DNA of 20,802 bases from JANOMH01 sp031422295 (GTDB lineage Bacteria; Pseudomonadota; Alphaproteobacteria; Rhodobacterales; Rhodobacteraceae): assembly GCA_031422295.1 (NCBI GenBank), contig JANOQM010000028.1, positions 1 through 20,802 on the forward strand. Reading direction: 5' to 3'. How positions within the stretch are numbered: position 1 is the stretch's first letter; each line of letters opens with the position of its first letter. Shown here piece by piece: positions 1 through 8,238 of the stretch. The notes beneath the pieces were generated by a model. The model was not told the origin of the DNA. It saw only the letters and a program-made list of their open reading frames with translations, and ran no database searches. Both the position numbers and the translations under genes were made by a program.

Positions 1-47
1 GGGGGGGGTCCACCCCGCCTCGCATGTGGGGGGGGTCAACCCCGCCC
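1..47. repeat. two tandem copies of a G-run / ACCCCGCC motif
   Basis: A run of G followed by TC(C/A)ACCCCGCC occurs at about 1-19 and again at about 28-46. The two copies are nearly identical and separated by a short spacer. This is seen directly; whether it is the end of a longer repeat array to the left cannot be judged. The stretch from here to 210 holds no gene that I can support apart from the candidate antitoxin operator. Confidence 0.4.
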
Positions 48-184
48 TACACCTCCACTCATTCCGCGACGCTCTCCGGGAAAGGTAAGGCCTCGCCCTC
101 CGTCCGCAAGCCCCCCAGATGGAACGGGATCACTTCGGCCAACACGGCCTTGGCCGAAGCCACACTCGCGACGCCTTGACTTCC

Positions 185-202
185 CGTACGCAATCACGTA
201 CA
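185..202. promoter_or_regulatory. candidate YefM-YoeB operator
   Basis: Two CGTAC(G/A) motifs at 185-190 and 197-202 are separated by six bases and lie just upstream of the antitoxin start at 211. YefM-family antitoxins are known to autorepress by binding paired short palindromes with a GTAC core, so spacing and position fit. No clear -35/-10 or Shine-Dalgarno sequence is obvious. The assignment is inference from position and motif only. Confidence 0.35.
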
Positions 203-210
203 CAAACTCC

Positions 211-468
211 ATGAAAACCCTCTCCTCCACCGACCTGCGCGCCAATCTGTCCTCGGTCATGGACCGGATCAATGACGACCATGAACCGGTCATCGTGACC
301 CGCGCCAAGGGCAAACCTGTGGTCATGGTCAGTCTGGAGGATTGGGCGAGCATGGACGAGACGACCTATTTGCTGGCCAGCCCCGCAAATCGGCTTGAAC
401 TCATGGCGTCAATTGCCGAGCTTGAGGCCGGACAGGTGGTGGTTTTGGACAAATTGCCCGACGTATGA
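211..468 (+). CDS. yefM: YefM/Phd-family antitoxin
   Basis: This 85-residue protein has the Phd/YefM fold signature. The N-terminus reads STDLRANLSSVMDRI, followed by VIVTRAKGKPVVMVSLEDW, typical of the dimerising DNA-binding half. The C-terminal tail (about residues 55-85) would wrap around the toxin. It neutralises the RNase encoded by the next gene and probably represses the operon with it. The stop codon overlaps the toxin start by ATGA at 465-468, so translation is coupled. No good ribosome binding site precedes the ATG. Length is normal for the family, and assignment is secure because the partner is a clear YoeB. Confidence 0.93.
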   Translation: MKTLSSTDLRANLSSVMDRINDDHEPVIVTRAKGKPVVMVSLEDWASMDETTYLLASPANRLELMASIAELEAGQVVVLDKLPDV

Positions 469-719
469 ATCTTATCTTTTCGGCGAAGGGCTGGACCCAT
501 TACCGCTACTGGCAAGACACCGATCATGCTATGTTGCGAAAAATCAATAAACTAATCGAAGAATGTCTGCGCCATCCGTTCGACGGCACGGGAAAACCGG
601 AACCACTCAAGGGCGATCTCTCGGGCTTTTGGTCGCGGCGCATCGACCGCGAACATCGGCTGGTTTATCGTGCTACGGCCCATGCGATTGAAATCGTGCA
701 ATGCCGGTATCATTACTGA
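465..719 (+). CDS. yoeB: YoeB-family mRNA-interferase toxin
   Basis: This 84-residue protein is the same length as E. coli YoeB and ends in the same CRYHY. The residues known to form the ribosome-dependent RNase active site are present: Glu46 in KPEPLKG, Arg65 in EHRLVY, and His83-Tyr84 at the C-terminus. The motif LSGFWSRRI is also conserved. Family members cut mRNA in the ribosomal A site when the antitoxin is degraded. All catalytic positions are intact, so the pair looks functional. It sits alone next to core genes, as chromosomal YefM-YoeB pairs often do. Confidence 0.95.
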   Translation: MNLIFSAKGWTHYRYWQDTDHAMLRKINKLIEECLRHPFDGTGKPEPLKGDLSGFWSRRIDREHRLVYRATAHAIEIVQCRYHY

Positions 720-752
720 CCTTGCTTGGTTAGTGCGCCAAGAATGCGCACC

Positions 753-1055
753 CTACACCACCTCCCACGCCTCACACCCCAGCACCGGATATTCCACCCC
801 CAGCGCCGCCACAAATGCCGCCTGTGTGGCGGCCAGCATCCCGGCGTCCATCGCGTCCCAATCGGTCTGTGCGCGCCAGCGGATTACCAGCCCGATCTGG
901 TCCGGCGCATCGCGTTCGCGCCAGACCTGTTTGCCCAGAAACCCCGGCGAGGTGGTAAGGGCCGGGGTCCAGATGGCGGTGTCATGGGTCAGAAAGGTGG
1001 GCTGTGCCGCGAGCGGCACGTTGAACCGCAAAAATTCGATGATCATTGGACCCAT
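753..1055 (-). CDS. TIGR03792-like / antibiotic-biosynthesis-monooxygenase-fold protein
   Basis: This roughly 100-residue protein begins MGPMIIEFLRFNV. It contains DTAIWTPALTTSPGFLGKQVW followed by DQIGLVIRWRAQTDWDAM, the pattern of small dimeric alpha/beta-barrel (ABM-like) proteins annotated as TIGR03792. The substrate is unknown. The start could be the first ATG or the ATG three codons later. The gene converges on yoeB and diverges from nrdR with about 140 bases between starts. The family call is from recognised sequence pattern; function beyond a likely stress or oxygenase-like role is not supported. Confidence 0.75.
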   Translation of the reverse strand: MGPMIIEFLRFNVPLAAQPTFLTHDTAIWTPALTTSPGFLGKQVWRERDAPDQIGLVIRWRAQTDWDAMDAGMLAATQAAFVAALGVEYPVLGCEAWEVV

Positions 1056-1193
1056 TCCTGTGCCTTTGAGGACTCACTTCATCATGTCTATATCTGGGGT
1101 CTGCCCTGCCCTCTACCCAAGTCCTAGTGATTGCATGTATCTTATGTGCATAAGTGGGGTATAACCCACGTCAGGCAGAGACGAGGTCAGGAT

Positions 1194-1661
1194 ATGCGTT
1201 GCCCGTTTTGTGGAAATGTCGATACACAGGTCAAGGATTCCCGGCCCGCCGAGGATCATGTCGCCATTCGGCGCAGGCGGTTTTGTCCGGCTTGCGGCGG
1301 CAGGTTTACCACCTATGAGCGTGTGCAACTGCGCGATCTGGTGGTAATCAAATCCAATGGCCGCCGCGAGGAATTTGACCGCACCAAGCTGGAACGCTCG
1401 ATCCGCATCGCGCTGCAAAAGCGGCCCGTGGAACCTGAACGGATGGATCAGATGATCAGCGGCATTGTCCGGCGGTTGGAATCCCTGGGCGAGACCGATA
1501 TCCAAAGTCACCAGATCGGTGAGATCGTGATGGAAACATTGGCCCGGATCGACACTGTTGCCTATGTCAGATTTGCCAGTGTTTACATGAACTTCCAAGC
1601 CGTTGGTGATTTTGACAAGTTCATGAGCGAACTGCGGCCCAATAGCAAAACGGACACATGA
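1194..1661 (+). CDS. nrdR: transcriptional repressor NrdR
   Basis: This 155-residue protein starts at the ATG giving MRCPFCG; an upstream in-frame ATG at 1131 would add unconserved residues. It has an N-terminal zinc ribbon with Cys3, Cys6, Cys31 and Cys34, followed by an ATP-cone domain (about 49-139, starting VVIKSNGRREEF). NrdR senses ATP/dATP and represses ribonucleotide reductase genes. The stop overlaps the ribD start as ATGA, so the two are co-translated, an arrangement common in proteobacteria. Length and motifs are all standard. Confidence 0.96.
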   Translation: MRCPFCGNVDTQVKDSRPAEDHVAIRRRRFCPACGGRFTTYERVQLRDLVVIKSNGRREEFDRTKLERSIRIALQKRPVEPERMDQMISGIVRRLESLGETDIQSHQIGEIVMETLARIDTVAYVRFASVYMNFQAVGDFDKFMSELRPNSKTDT

Positions 1662-2749
1662 CCCAAGACCAGCGGTTCATGGCGCTGGCCCTGAGTTTGG
1701 GCCGGCGTGGGCTGGGCCGGGTCTGGCCTAACCCGGCGGTGGGGTGTGTGATTGTCCAAGGCGGCCAGATTGTCGGGCGCGGCTGGACCGCAGATGGCGG
1801 CCGTCCCCATGCCGAAACCCAGGCTTTGGCGCAGGCCGGTGCTGCGGCGCGGGGCGCTACCGCCTATGTCACGTTAGAGCCCTGCGCGCATCAGGGCCAA
1901 ACCCCGCCTTGTGCGTCAGCCTTGATTACCGCAGGCGTGGCCCGGGTGGTTGTGGCCACCGGCGATCCTGATCCGCGGGTTGCCGGGCGCGGGATTGCCC
2001 GGTTGCAGGCCGCAGGCATTGTCGTTGATCTGGGGTGTTTGCAGGCCGAGGCCCGCGCCGATCACGCCGGATTTTTGCTGCGCATCACCGAAAACCGCCC
2101 TTATCTGACGCTGAAACTGGCCCTCAGCCTGGATGGCCGGATTGCGACGGCCACGGGTGAAAGCCAGTGGATCACCAGCCCCGAGGCCCGCCGCGCGGTG
2201 CACATGCTGCGTGCGCGGCATGATGCGGTGATGGTGGGCGCTGGCACGGCGCGGGCCGATAATCCGGCGCTAACCGTGCGTGAGTTGGGCATTGACCGTC
2301 AGCCGGTGCGGGTGGTGGTGTCGCGCCGGTTGGATTTGCCGCTGGACGGCGGGTTGGCCCGGACCGCGCGGCAGGTGCCGCTGTGGCTGTGCCATGGCAA
2401 GGACGCTGTCGCCCCGCGTATTGCGACATGGGAAAAACTGGGTGCCCGCTGTTTGCCCTGCGACATTTCGGGCGGCGGGGTGGATGCGCGGGCCGCGTTA
2501 GAGGCGCTAGCCGCACAGGGTTTGACCATGGTGTTGAGCGAGGGTGGTGGTGGCATGGCCGCCTCGCTGTTGGCGGCAGGGCTGGTGGATGAGGTTGTGG
2601 TGTTTGCCGCAGGTCTGCTGATCGGGGCCGAGGGGGTGCCGGGGTTGGCGGCCCTCGGGGTGGAGCGGTTGGCGCAAGCGCCCCGGTTCAGGCTGGCGGA
2701 TGTCCGGCACGTTGGTCCGGATGTGATGCAGCGCTGGGTCAGACCCTAG
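1658..2749 (+). CDS. ribD: bifunctional riboflavin biosynthesis deaminase/reductase RibD
   Basis: This 363-residue two-domain enzyme performs the second and third steps of riboflavin synthesis. The N-terminal deaminase carries the zinc site HAE (His51-Glu53) plus Cys77 and Cys86 in PCAHQGQTPPC. The C-terminal reductase (from about 147, LTLKLALSLDGRIA) has the NADPH-binding GAGTARADNP region. The start overlaps the nrdR stop. The gene ends six bases before the stop of the opposing kpsC. No FMN riboswitch-like sequence precedes it, so control is probably through the nrdR promoter. All diagnostic motifs are intact. Confidence 0.96.
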   Translation: MTQDQRFMALALSLGRRGLGRVWPNPAVGCVIVQGGQIVGRGWTADGGRPHAETQALAQAGAAARGATAYVTLEPCAHQGQTPPCASALITAGVARVVVATGDPDPRVAGRGIARLQAAGIVVDLGCLQAEARADHAGFLLRITENRPYLTLKLALSLDGRIATATGESQWITSPEARRAVHMLRARHDAVMVGAGTARADNPALTVRELGIDRQPVRVVVSRRLDLPLDGGLARTARQVPLWLCHGKDAVAPRIATWEKLGARCLPCDISGGGVDARAALEALAAQGLTMVLSEGGGGMAASLLAAGLVDEVVVFAAGLLIGAEGVPGLAALGVERLAQAPRFRLADVRHVGPDVMQRWVRP

Positions 2750-2755
2750 GGCGGG

Positions 2756-4774
2756 TTAGCGCCAGAGATAGGCATAGGACGCCAACAGCCCTTGCAGTTT
2801 GGCAAGGCTGCGGTTGAACTGTCCGGGCGTGGGGATGTCATTGGCGATGAGCCGGTCGACGATAACCTCGACCGGGCAGGGTTTGCCTGTCACTGGATCG
2901 TGGTAGCGTGGATAGTCGATCAGGATTGCATGTGCGAGGGCCAGAATATCGGGCAGGGCGGTCCGGCGCGGAATGGCCATGTGATCGGTGGTCAGCCCCC
3001 AGCCTGCATAGAACGGCGCACCCAGACAGGTCACTGGTTTGCCGCGCAACAGGGCCTCGAACCCTAGGGCGCTGGTCATGGTCCAAACCTCGTTCACTGC
3101 GCCCAAGGCAGCGATGACATCGGTGTTTTGCAGGATGATATCGGCGAATTCTGCAGCGTCCGGCACGGCCCCGTGGCGCAATCCGGCCTCGACATCCGGA
3201 TGCGGTTTATACAGCAGGATAGCAGTCGGATTGGCCGCCCGCGTGGCCAGTAACAGGGCCCGGTTGGTGCTGACCGGCCCGGTGCCCAGCCGGATTGATG
3301 CATCATCTTCAACCTGACCCGGCACCAGAATGCGGTGCCCTTGCGGCAGGCTGGCGGGCAGTCCGGCACCGCCGAGGTTGTATTTGGACAGTCCGGCTGT
3401 GGTCAGTTGGCTGATCAGCGCTTGGGCGCGGGCGCGGGCGTGATCGGGCAGGGTAACAGAGGCGGTGATCAACCGCTCCAGCCTGCTTTCACGCGTGGGA
3501 TCATAGTAGATGCCCAGATCGTCGCAGACCAGTGACAGCGGCGGGATCAGCTTGGCCCCCAATCCGCGCGACCGTAAAAACCCGTCTTCGATATGCACAG
3601 CCCCAGCGGCGTCCAGCGTCGGGGTGGTTTTTCCGGCCCAGACCATCAGGCGGTGCTTGCGTGGCCTTAGCGGGGTTTTATCGTCGAAAACCATGGGTTT
3701 ATGGCTGCCGAAAAACTGTTGCAGCGCCCGCCGTTTCCACAGCCGCATCCCAGTGCCGACCCAGCCCTGATGATCTTCGCGCCAGCAGCGGGTTTCAGCC
3801 TGCAGCGTGTTGATCGCATCCTCAAGGCTGCACAGCCGGTCTTGGTAGGGGTCATACCAGCGCGGATACAGGATCATTGCGGCGGCAAAAAGCTGCTGTT
3901 TGGTCAGGCGGCGGGTCCGGCGCGGCACGGGGTTGCGATCATCAGACAGGCCCCAACCGGCATAGAACGGCTGCCCCAGCACCACGGGGCGGTGGTCTGC
4001 AAGGATCGCCTCGAACCCGAACTGCGAGCTGACAGTGTAGACCGCTTGCGCCCCGGCCATGATCGCCCATGGGCTGACGGGCTGGTCGAACAAAGTGGTT
4101 CGACCGTCGCAATCGGCGGTGCTGAAATACCCGGCCCGGTGCCCGGCCTGCGTTTCGGGGTGGGTTTTGATCAGGATCGATGCGTCGGAATGGTCGTTGC
4201 GGGCCATGGTCAGCATGGCGCGGAACGTCTCGGCGGTCGCGCCGCTGGCCCTGACGGATGCATCATTGACCGTCTGGTCGATGACCAGAACATAGCCCGG
4301 CGCTGGCAGGGCTGTATCCAGCGGGAAGGCGTTGTATTTGCTGAGAAAGGCGCGTTGCAGCTGGTCAATCCCCGCGGTTGCCCGGGCCAGAAGGGGGGCA
4401 TCAAACGGATATGTTGCCAGCAGCACCTCAAGGTCTGAAGGCTGTGCCGGGTCGAAATGCACCCCGCGTGTATCCAGATGCAAGCCAAGTGGGGGCGACC
4501 CACTGCGCCCCGGCAGGACAGAGCGCAGAAACGCATCCTCGACATGTAAAACCGGGCTGGTGGTATGGGCGGCGACGGCCAGTCCGCGTGGGCTGGTCGG
4601 GCTGCGGCCCCAGACCCCGACCATGTCACCGGGCCGGGGTTTGCCCAACCGGATGTCATAGCCCGACAGGTGCAAAATCCGGCGCACGCGTTTTTGGGTC
4701 AGGAAACCGCCGTTATAGACATACAGCCGCCGCAGGGTTTCCCCTGCGGCGGGCTGTGACAGTCCCGGTGCCAC
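2756..4774 (-). CDS. kpsC: capsule polysaccharide beta-Kdo transferase, KpsC-like
   Basis: This protein of about 672 residues consists of two related halves, as expected for the dual-module KpsC family, which builds the poly-Kdo linker on the lipid anchor of group 2 type capsules at the inner membrane. The halves repeat recognisable blocks: VEDAFLRS and IEDGFLRS, IKTHPET and YKPHPDV, and GQPFYAGWGL and GAPFYAGWGL. The GTG start lies two bases after the stop of the upstream lipoprotein gene, indicating an operon. The family is certain; the exact capsule type cannot be inferred. Confidence 0.92.
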   Translation of the reverse strand: MAPGLSQPAAGETLRRLYVYNGGFLTQKRVRRILHLSGYDIRLGKPRPGDMVGVWGRSPTSPRGLAVAAHTTSPVLHVEDAFLRSVLPGRSGSPPLGLHLDTRGVHFDPAQPSDLEVLLATYPFDAPLLARATAGIDQLQRAFLSKYNAFPLDTALPAPGYVLVIDQTVNDASVRASGATAETFRAMLTMARNDHSDASILIKTHPETQAGHRAGYFSTADCDGRTTLFDQPVSPWAIMAGAQAVYTVSSQFGFEAILADHRPVVLGQPFYAGWGLSDDRNPVPRRTRRLTKQQLFAAAMILYPRWYDPYQDRLCSLEDAINTLQAETRCWREDHQGWVGTGMRLWKRRALQQFFGSHKPMVFDDKTPLRPRKHRLMVWAGKTTPTLDAAGAVHIEDGFLRSRGLGAKLIPPLSLVCDDLGIYYDPTRESRLERLITASVTLPDHARARAQALISQLTTAGLSKYNLGGAGLPASLPQGHRILVPGQVEDDASIRLGTGPVSTNRALLLATRAANPTAILLYKPHPDVEAGLRHGAVPDAAEFADIILQNTDVIAALGAVNEVWTMTSALGFEALLRGKPVTCLGAPFYAGWGLTTDHMAIPRRTALPDILALAHAILIDYPRYHDPVTGKPCPVEVIVDRLIANDIPTPGQFNRSLAKLQGLLASYAYLWR

Positions 4775-4776
4775 GC

Positions 4777-5916
4777 CTACAAACCGCTGGTGCCGATGCT
4801 GGCCGCTGTATCGACAGTGGCCAATGTACCAGTGATCGCGGCGATGGTTTTGTTGAACGTCACGAACGGCGCTTCGGTCACGTAAACCGTATCGCCGTCG
4901 CGGATGGCGAAATCGCGGGCCATGAACACGCCGTTTGGTTGCGTCAGGTCCAGCACATAAACCACGCGCTGGGTGCCGGTCAGGTCATTGCGGCCCATCA
5001 GCTGGCGGGCAATCGCCTCGGGTTCATTGCGGAACACGAAGACCCCGGTGGGGTCGGCAGCGGCGGTGGACAGGCCCCCGACGGTTGCCAAAGCCTCGAT
5101 CGCGGAAATTGACTGGCTGTCAAACGGCACGCGGTTTTGCGCACCCGTGGCCCCAAGGGCAGTGAAGGTGCGGGTGTCCTCTTGGACAATAATCCGGTCA
5201 CCGGCCCGCAAAGCGATGTCCTGGCCCGGGCCAGAAAACAGATCCTCGAACCAGATCGAGCCGGAGTGCCCGCCGCGCACCAGCGTTACTTGTGCAATAT
5301 CGGGGTCAACCGACACGCCACCGGCGCGGGCCAGCATGGCCGACAGGGTGCGGGTGGGCCGTTCAATCGGATAGACGCCCTGCGCCCCGACCGCACCGAC
5401 AACCGACACGGTTGATCCGTCACCAGCCAGCCGGGCGACCTGCACCTGCGGATCGGGGGTTTGCTCCTCGAGCTTTTCGGCGATGATCCGGCGGATCGCC
5501 TCGGGTGAATTGCCTGCGGCGCGGACCCGGCCCGCGTAGGGCACAAAGATGAACCCGTCACCATCGACCTGGACTTCTTCCAGCACGGTCGCGTTTTGGC
5601 CTGACGGCACCAACAGGCCGTCGTCCACATTTTCCCAGACCGTCAGCGACAGCACGTCGCCAGCCTGCACTGTATCCGATCCCACCAGTGCGGCATCATT
5701 CATTTCAGCCGTAAACCCCAGTGCGGGGGTGACGCTGGCGATCTGGTTGATCCGGTCATCAACGGTGAGGATAAACGCGTCGCCTTCCTCGAGCACCGAG
5801 CCCGCGAAGATTTCGCCGCGATTCGGGCCGGGGCGCGGCAGGCCGCAGGAAGCGATGAGGGCCATTGCCGCAAGGGCGACGATGCCCCGCGCATAGCGGG
5901 AACGGATGGATGTCAC
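4777..5916 (-). CDS. capsule polysaccharide export outer-membrane lipoprotein (KpsD/Wza/CtrA type)
   Basis: This 379-residue protein starts at a GTG with GGAG about eight bases upstream. It opens with a lipoprotein signal, charged MTSIRSRYAR, a hydrophobic stretch, and lipobox IASC with Cys24 as the lipidated residue. The poly-export domain follows (about 80-160, VQAGDVLSLTVWENVDDG). SLBB-like ligand domains come next, with VSVVGAVGAQGVYPIERPT and later IRDGDTVYVTEAPFVTFNK. The protein should form the periplasm-spanning export channel. It precedes kpsC by two bases. Length matches the family, and all parts are intact. Confidence 0.92.
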   Translation of the reverse strand: MTSIRSRYARGIVALAAMALIASCGLPRPGPNRGEIFAGSVLEEGDAFILTVDDRINQIASVTPALGFTAEMNDAALVGSDTVQAGDVLSLTVWENVDDGLLVPSGQNATVLEEVQVDGDGFIFVPYAGRVRAAGNSPEAIRRIIAEKLEEQTPDPQVQVARLAGDGSTVSVVGAVGAQGVYPIERPTRTLSAMLARAGGVSVDPDIAQVTLVRGGHSGSIWFEDLFSGPGQDIALRAGDRIIVQEDTRTFTALGATGAQNRVPFDSQSISAIEALATVGGLSTAAADPTGVFVFRNEPEAIARQLMGRNDLTGTQRVVYVLDLTQPNGVFMARDFAIRDGDTVYVTEAPFVTFNKTIAAITGTLATVDTAASIGTSGL

Positions 5917-6200
5917 TGCACGGTCTCCTCGACCTATTTTATCTGCCTCGGGACGTCTTTTTTTGTTAACTTAGTGGAATCTGACAACAAAAGCTAGCCG
6001 GGGGGCGGGAGTGTTGACCGCTGGCGGCTGATTGTGTTGCGAAGCTGCCGCGATGCTGGGCGATTTGCGGGCCGGGCCGCTAGGTTTTGTGGGTGGGCGC
6101 AGTTTGAAACCTGGGACTGCACGAAATGCTTTGGCGTCCCGTGCGGGGCTTGTGACGGCGGGTGAACGTGGCGGAGCCGATGGAGTCCACCATACCCAAA
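5917..6200. other. capsule intergenic region with likely kpsD-kpsC promoter
   Basis: This 284-base gap separates the end of kpsS from the start of the lipoprotein gene on the minus strand. Near 5925-5995 it turns AT-rich, including T7 and GTTAAC, which contrasts with the GC-rich flanks and suggests a promoter reading leftward. I could not assign exact -35/-10 boxes. I see no gene or RNA here; the open frame on the plus strand across it looks like a composition artefact. Confidence 0.4.
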
Positions 6201-7487
6201 TTATGTCACCAATCGCAGCGGCTGCCGTGGTGCCGCTTTGCCCAGTTTCAGCGCGTCATAAGGATCCTCATCCGCCAGCATCATATCGACCACTTGCCGC
6301 AGTAATTGCCGTCGCCCGCCTGCCGCATAAAACCCGCCGGGGATTTGGCTGGTTTCCAGCAGATAGCGCCGGTAATCCTTGTAGGCCCGGCTGTCAGGCC
6401 GCATCGGTTGCGCGAAAAACGCGGGCAGGGCCTGGGTCGCGACAAACTCGGGTTTGCCATAGACCGCTTGGCCAAAGATTTTCAGCGGAATGCCGCGCCA
6501 GAGCACCTGTTGGGCGGCGGTGGAATTGACCGTGACCGCCGTGCGCGCCTGATCCAGCAGGCGGGCCAGTTTGCCGCCACGGACATAATGAATGCGCGAG
6601 GCCACGCCGTTCTGGCGGGCCAGATTGCGGATGATCCGTTTCAGCGGCGCGCGCCCGGTTTCCAGCGGATGCGCCTTGAATACCAGATGGTGGTGCTGCG
6701 GTGCCCCATTGGCAAAGCCTTCGATCACCAGGGTCAGAAATTCCGACTGGGTTTTGAACGGTGAATGCATGCGGAAACTGGCGTCATGGTCCAGTTGCAA
6801 CAACGCCAGATGATAGGGAAACCCGCCGTATTTGATCCGCGCCGTGGCGATGATCCGGTCAAGCGCCAGAAACGGCATCAGCAGCAGCCGTTTGGTATAG
6901 AGCATGGTTTCGGTGGATAAAGCCAAGTCGCGGTGTCGCCGGAAGTGTTTGTAATCGCCGTTCCGGAACAAGACGAACCAATGATACAGCGCCCCGTAAA
7001 ACACATGCTGCCGCATGTCGCCCCAATGTGCAGGCGGTTCGGGCACATCCAGATCAGACATCTCAAGCGCCCGCTTCATTTCAGCCACCGACATGTCCAT
7101 CAGCCGGGAATTGCCATTCGATCCGCCGCGTTCATAGGTGACCCAATATGGCCGCATATAGCCTTCTTCGAACACATGCACTGTCACGCCAGCGGCCTTG
7201 GCCGCGACCACAGCCTGCGCATGGATGGGCCTTGTGTCACCATACAGCAGGATATCGGTAATCTGGTGATCGGTGATAAGTTGGGCCAGTGTCGCGGGCC
7301 AGTCCTCGGGGGTGCCCCGATAGGCGATGTATCCCGGCCCGCCGAACCAGAACGCCCGGTCGCCTGCATTGAACCCGACCCGCCAGACCTGTGCCCCCGC
7401 CGCCCGCAGCATTTTTCCAAGCCGATGGAAAAACGGCCCGTGCGGTCCTTGCAGGAACAAGAAGCGTTTGGCGGTGGGGTCTGACAC
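6201..7487 (-). CDS. kpsS: capsule polysaccharide beta-Kdo transferase, KpsS-like
   Basis: This 428-residue protein begins RFLFLQGPHGPFFHRLGKML, the KpsS hallmark, and ends with conserved blocks LVFKAHPLETGRAPLKRI and VTVNSTAAQQVLWRGIPLKI. KpsS adds the first Kdo to phosphatidylglycerol at the cytoplasmic face; KpsC then extends it, so having both here is coherent. The start is GTG with AAAGGA about ten bases upstream. It is divergent from ribE, with 148 bases between starts. It lies on the same strand as the lipoprotein gene and kpsC but is separated from them by 284 bases. Confidence 0.92.
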   Translation of the reverse strand: MSDPTAKRFLFLQGPHGPFFHRLGKMLRAAGAQVWRVGFNAGDRAFWFGGPGYIAYRGTPEDWPATLAQLITDHQITDILLYGDTRPIHAQAVVAAKAAGVTVHVFEEGYMRPYWVTYERGGSNGNSRLMDMSVAEMKRALEMSDLDVPEPPAHWGDMRQHVFYGALYHWFVLFRNGDYKHFRRHRDLALSTETMLYTKRLLLMPFLALDRIIATARIKYGGFPYHLALLQLDHDASFRMHSPFKTQSEFLTLVIEGFANGAPQHHHLVFKAHPLETGRAPLKRIIRNLARQNGVASRIHYVRGGKLARLLDQARTAVTVNSTAAQQVLWRGIPLKIFGQAVYGKPEFVATQALPAFFAQPMRPDSRAYKDYRRYLLETSQIPGGFYAAGGRRQLLRQVVDMMLADEDPYDALKLGKAAPRQPLRLVT

Positions 7488-7635
7488 GGGCTTGCGGGTC
7501 CTTTGGGCGGTTAACGGGCCTTAGCTGGCTGATCTGGCACAAATATGGCCGCGCGGCGAGCCATCCTTTGTGCCCCATGCGCTTGAACCCTAGCGCGCAC
7601 AGCGTTAGGTCTGGGTAAACAGGGGAAATGCCGCG

Positions 7636-8238
7636 ATGTTCACCGGGATCATTACCGATATCGGCCGCGTTCTGGCGGTGCAGCAGCAGGGCGATCTGCG
7701 CGCCCGGATTGCCACTGGCTATGATGTCGGGGGGATTGATATTGGCGCGTCGATTGCCTGCGACGGCGTGTGTTTGACGGTGGTGGCCTTGGGGCGTGAT
7801 CCGGTGGGCTGGTTTGAGGTGCAGATTTCGGCGGAAACGGTTGGTGTCACCAATATTGGCCGCAATCATTGGCCGGTGGGGATGCGCCTGAACCTTGAGC
7901 GGGCCCTGAAGGTTGGGGACGAACTGGGCGGCCATATCGTGTCGGGCCATGTGGACGGTGTGGCGCAGGTGGTGGGCTTGAAGGTTGAAGGCGACAGCAC
8001 GCGGGTGACGTTTCGGGCACCCGAGGCTTTGGCCCGGTTCATTGCGCCGAAGGGGTCGGTGGCGCTGAATGGCACGTCTTTGACGGTGAATGAGGTGGAC
8101 GGCTGCGATTTTGGCATCAATTTTATCCCGCATACCAAAATGGCCACCACATGGGGTGATGTCGCCCTGGGTGACGCCTGCAATATCGAGATTGACACGA
8201 TGGCCCGCTATGTCGCCCGGCTGCGGGAATGGGACTGA
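7636..8238 (+). CDS. ribE: riboflavin synthase alpha chain
   Basis: This 200-residue protein starts MFTGIITDIG, the diagnostic N-terminus. It contains two lumazine-binding repeats, the first with ACDGVCLTVV and the second beginning GGHIVSGHVDG. A second internal repeat is seen in GSVALNGTSLTVNEVDG. The enzyme forms a trimer and dismutates 6,7-dimethyl-8-ribityllumazine to riboflavin. Its TGA overlaps the next gene's ATG. A GGGGA-like binding site lies about 12 bases before the start. No FMN riboswitch is recognisable in the 7488-7635 leader. Confidence 0.95.
   Translation: MFTGIITDIGRVLAVQQQGDLRARIATGYDVGGIDIGASIACDGVCLTVVALGRDPVGWFEVQISAETVGVTNIGRNHWPVGMRLNLERALKVGDELGGHIVSGHVDGVAQVVGLKVEGDSTRVTFRAPEALARFIAPKGSVALNGTSLTVNEVDGCDFGINFIPHTKMATTWGDVALGDACNIEIDTMARYVARLREWD

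Noticed and set aside
726..1164. Plus-strand frames between yoeB and nrdR
   Set aside because: They are antisense to the TIGR03792-like gene, which has recognisable motifs; translations are not protein-like.
3701..5112. Long plus-strand open frames across kpsC and the lipoprotein gene
   Set aside because: They are antisense to two certain capsule genes and have shadow-like Gly/Arg/Pro composition.
7488..7635. Possible FMN riboswitch upstream of ribE
   Set aside because: The conserved RFN sequence blocks are not recognisable here or before ribD; the leader looks like ordinary promoter sequence shared with the divergent kpsS.
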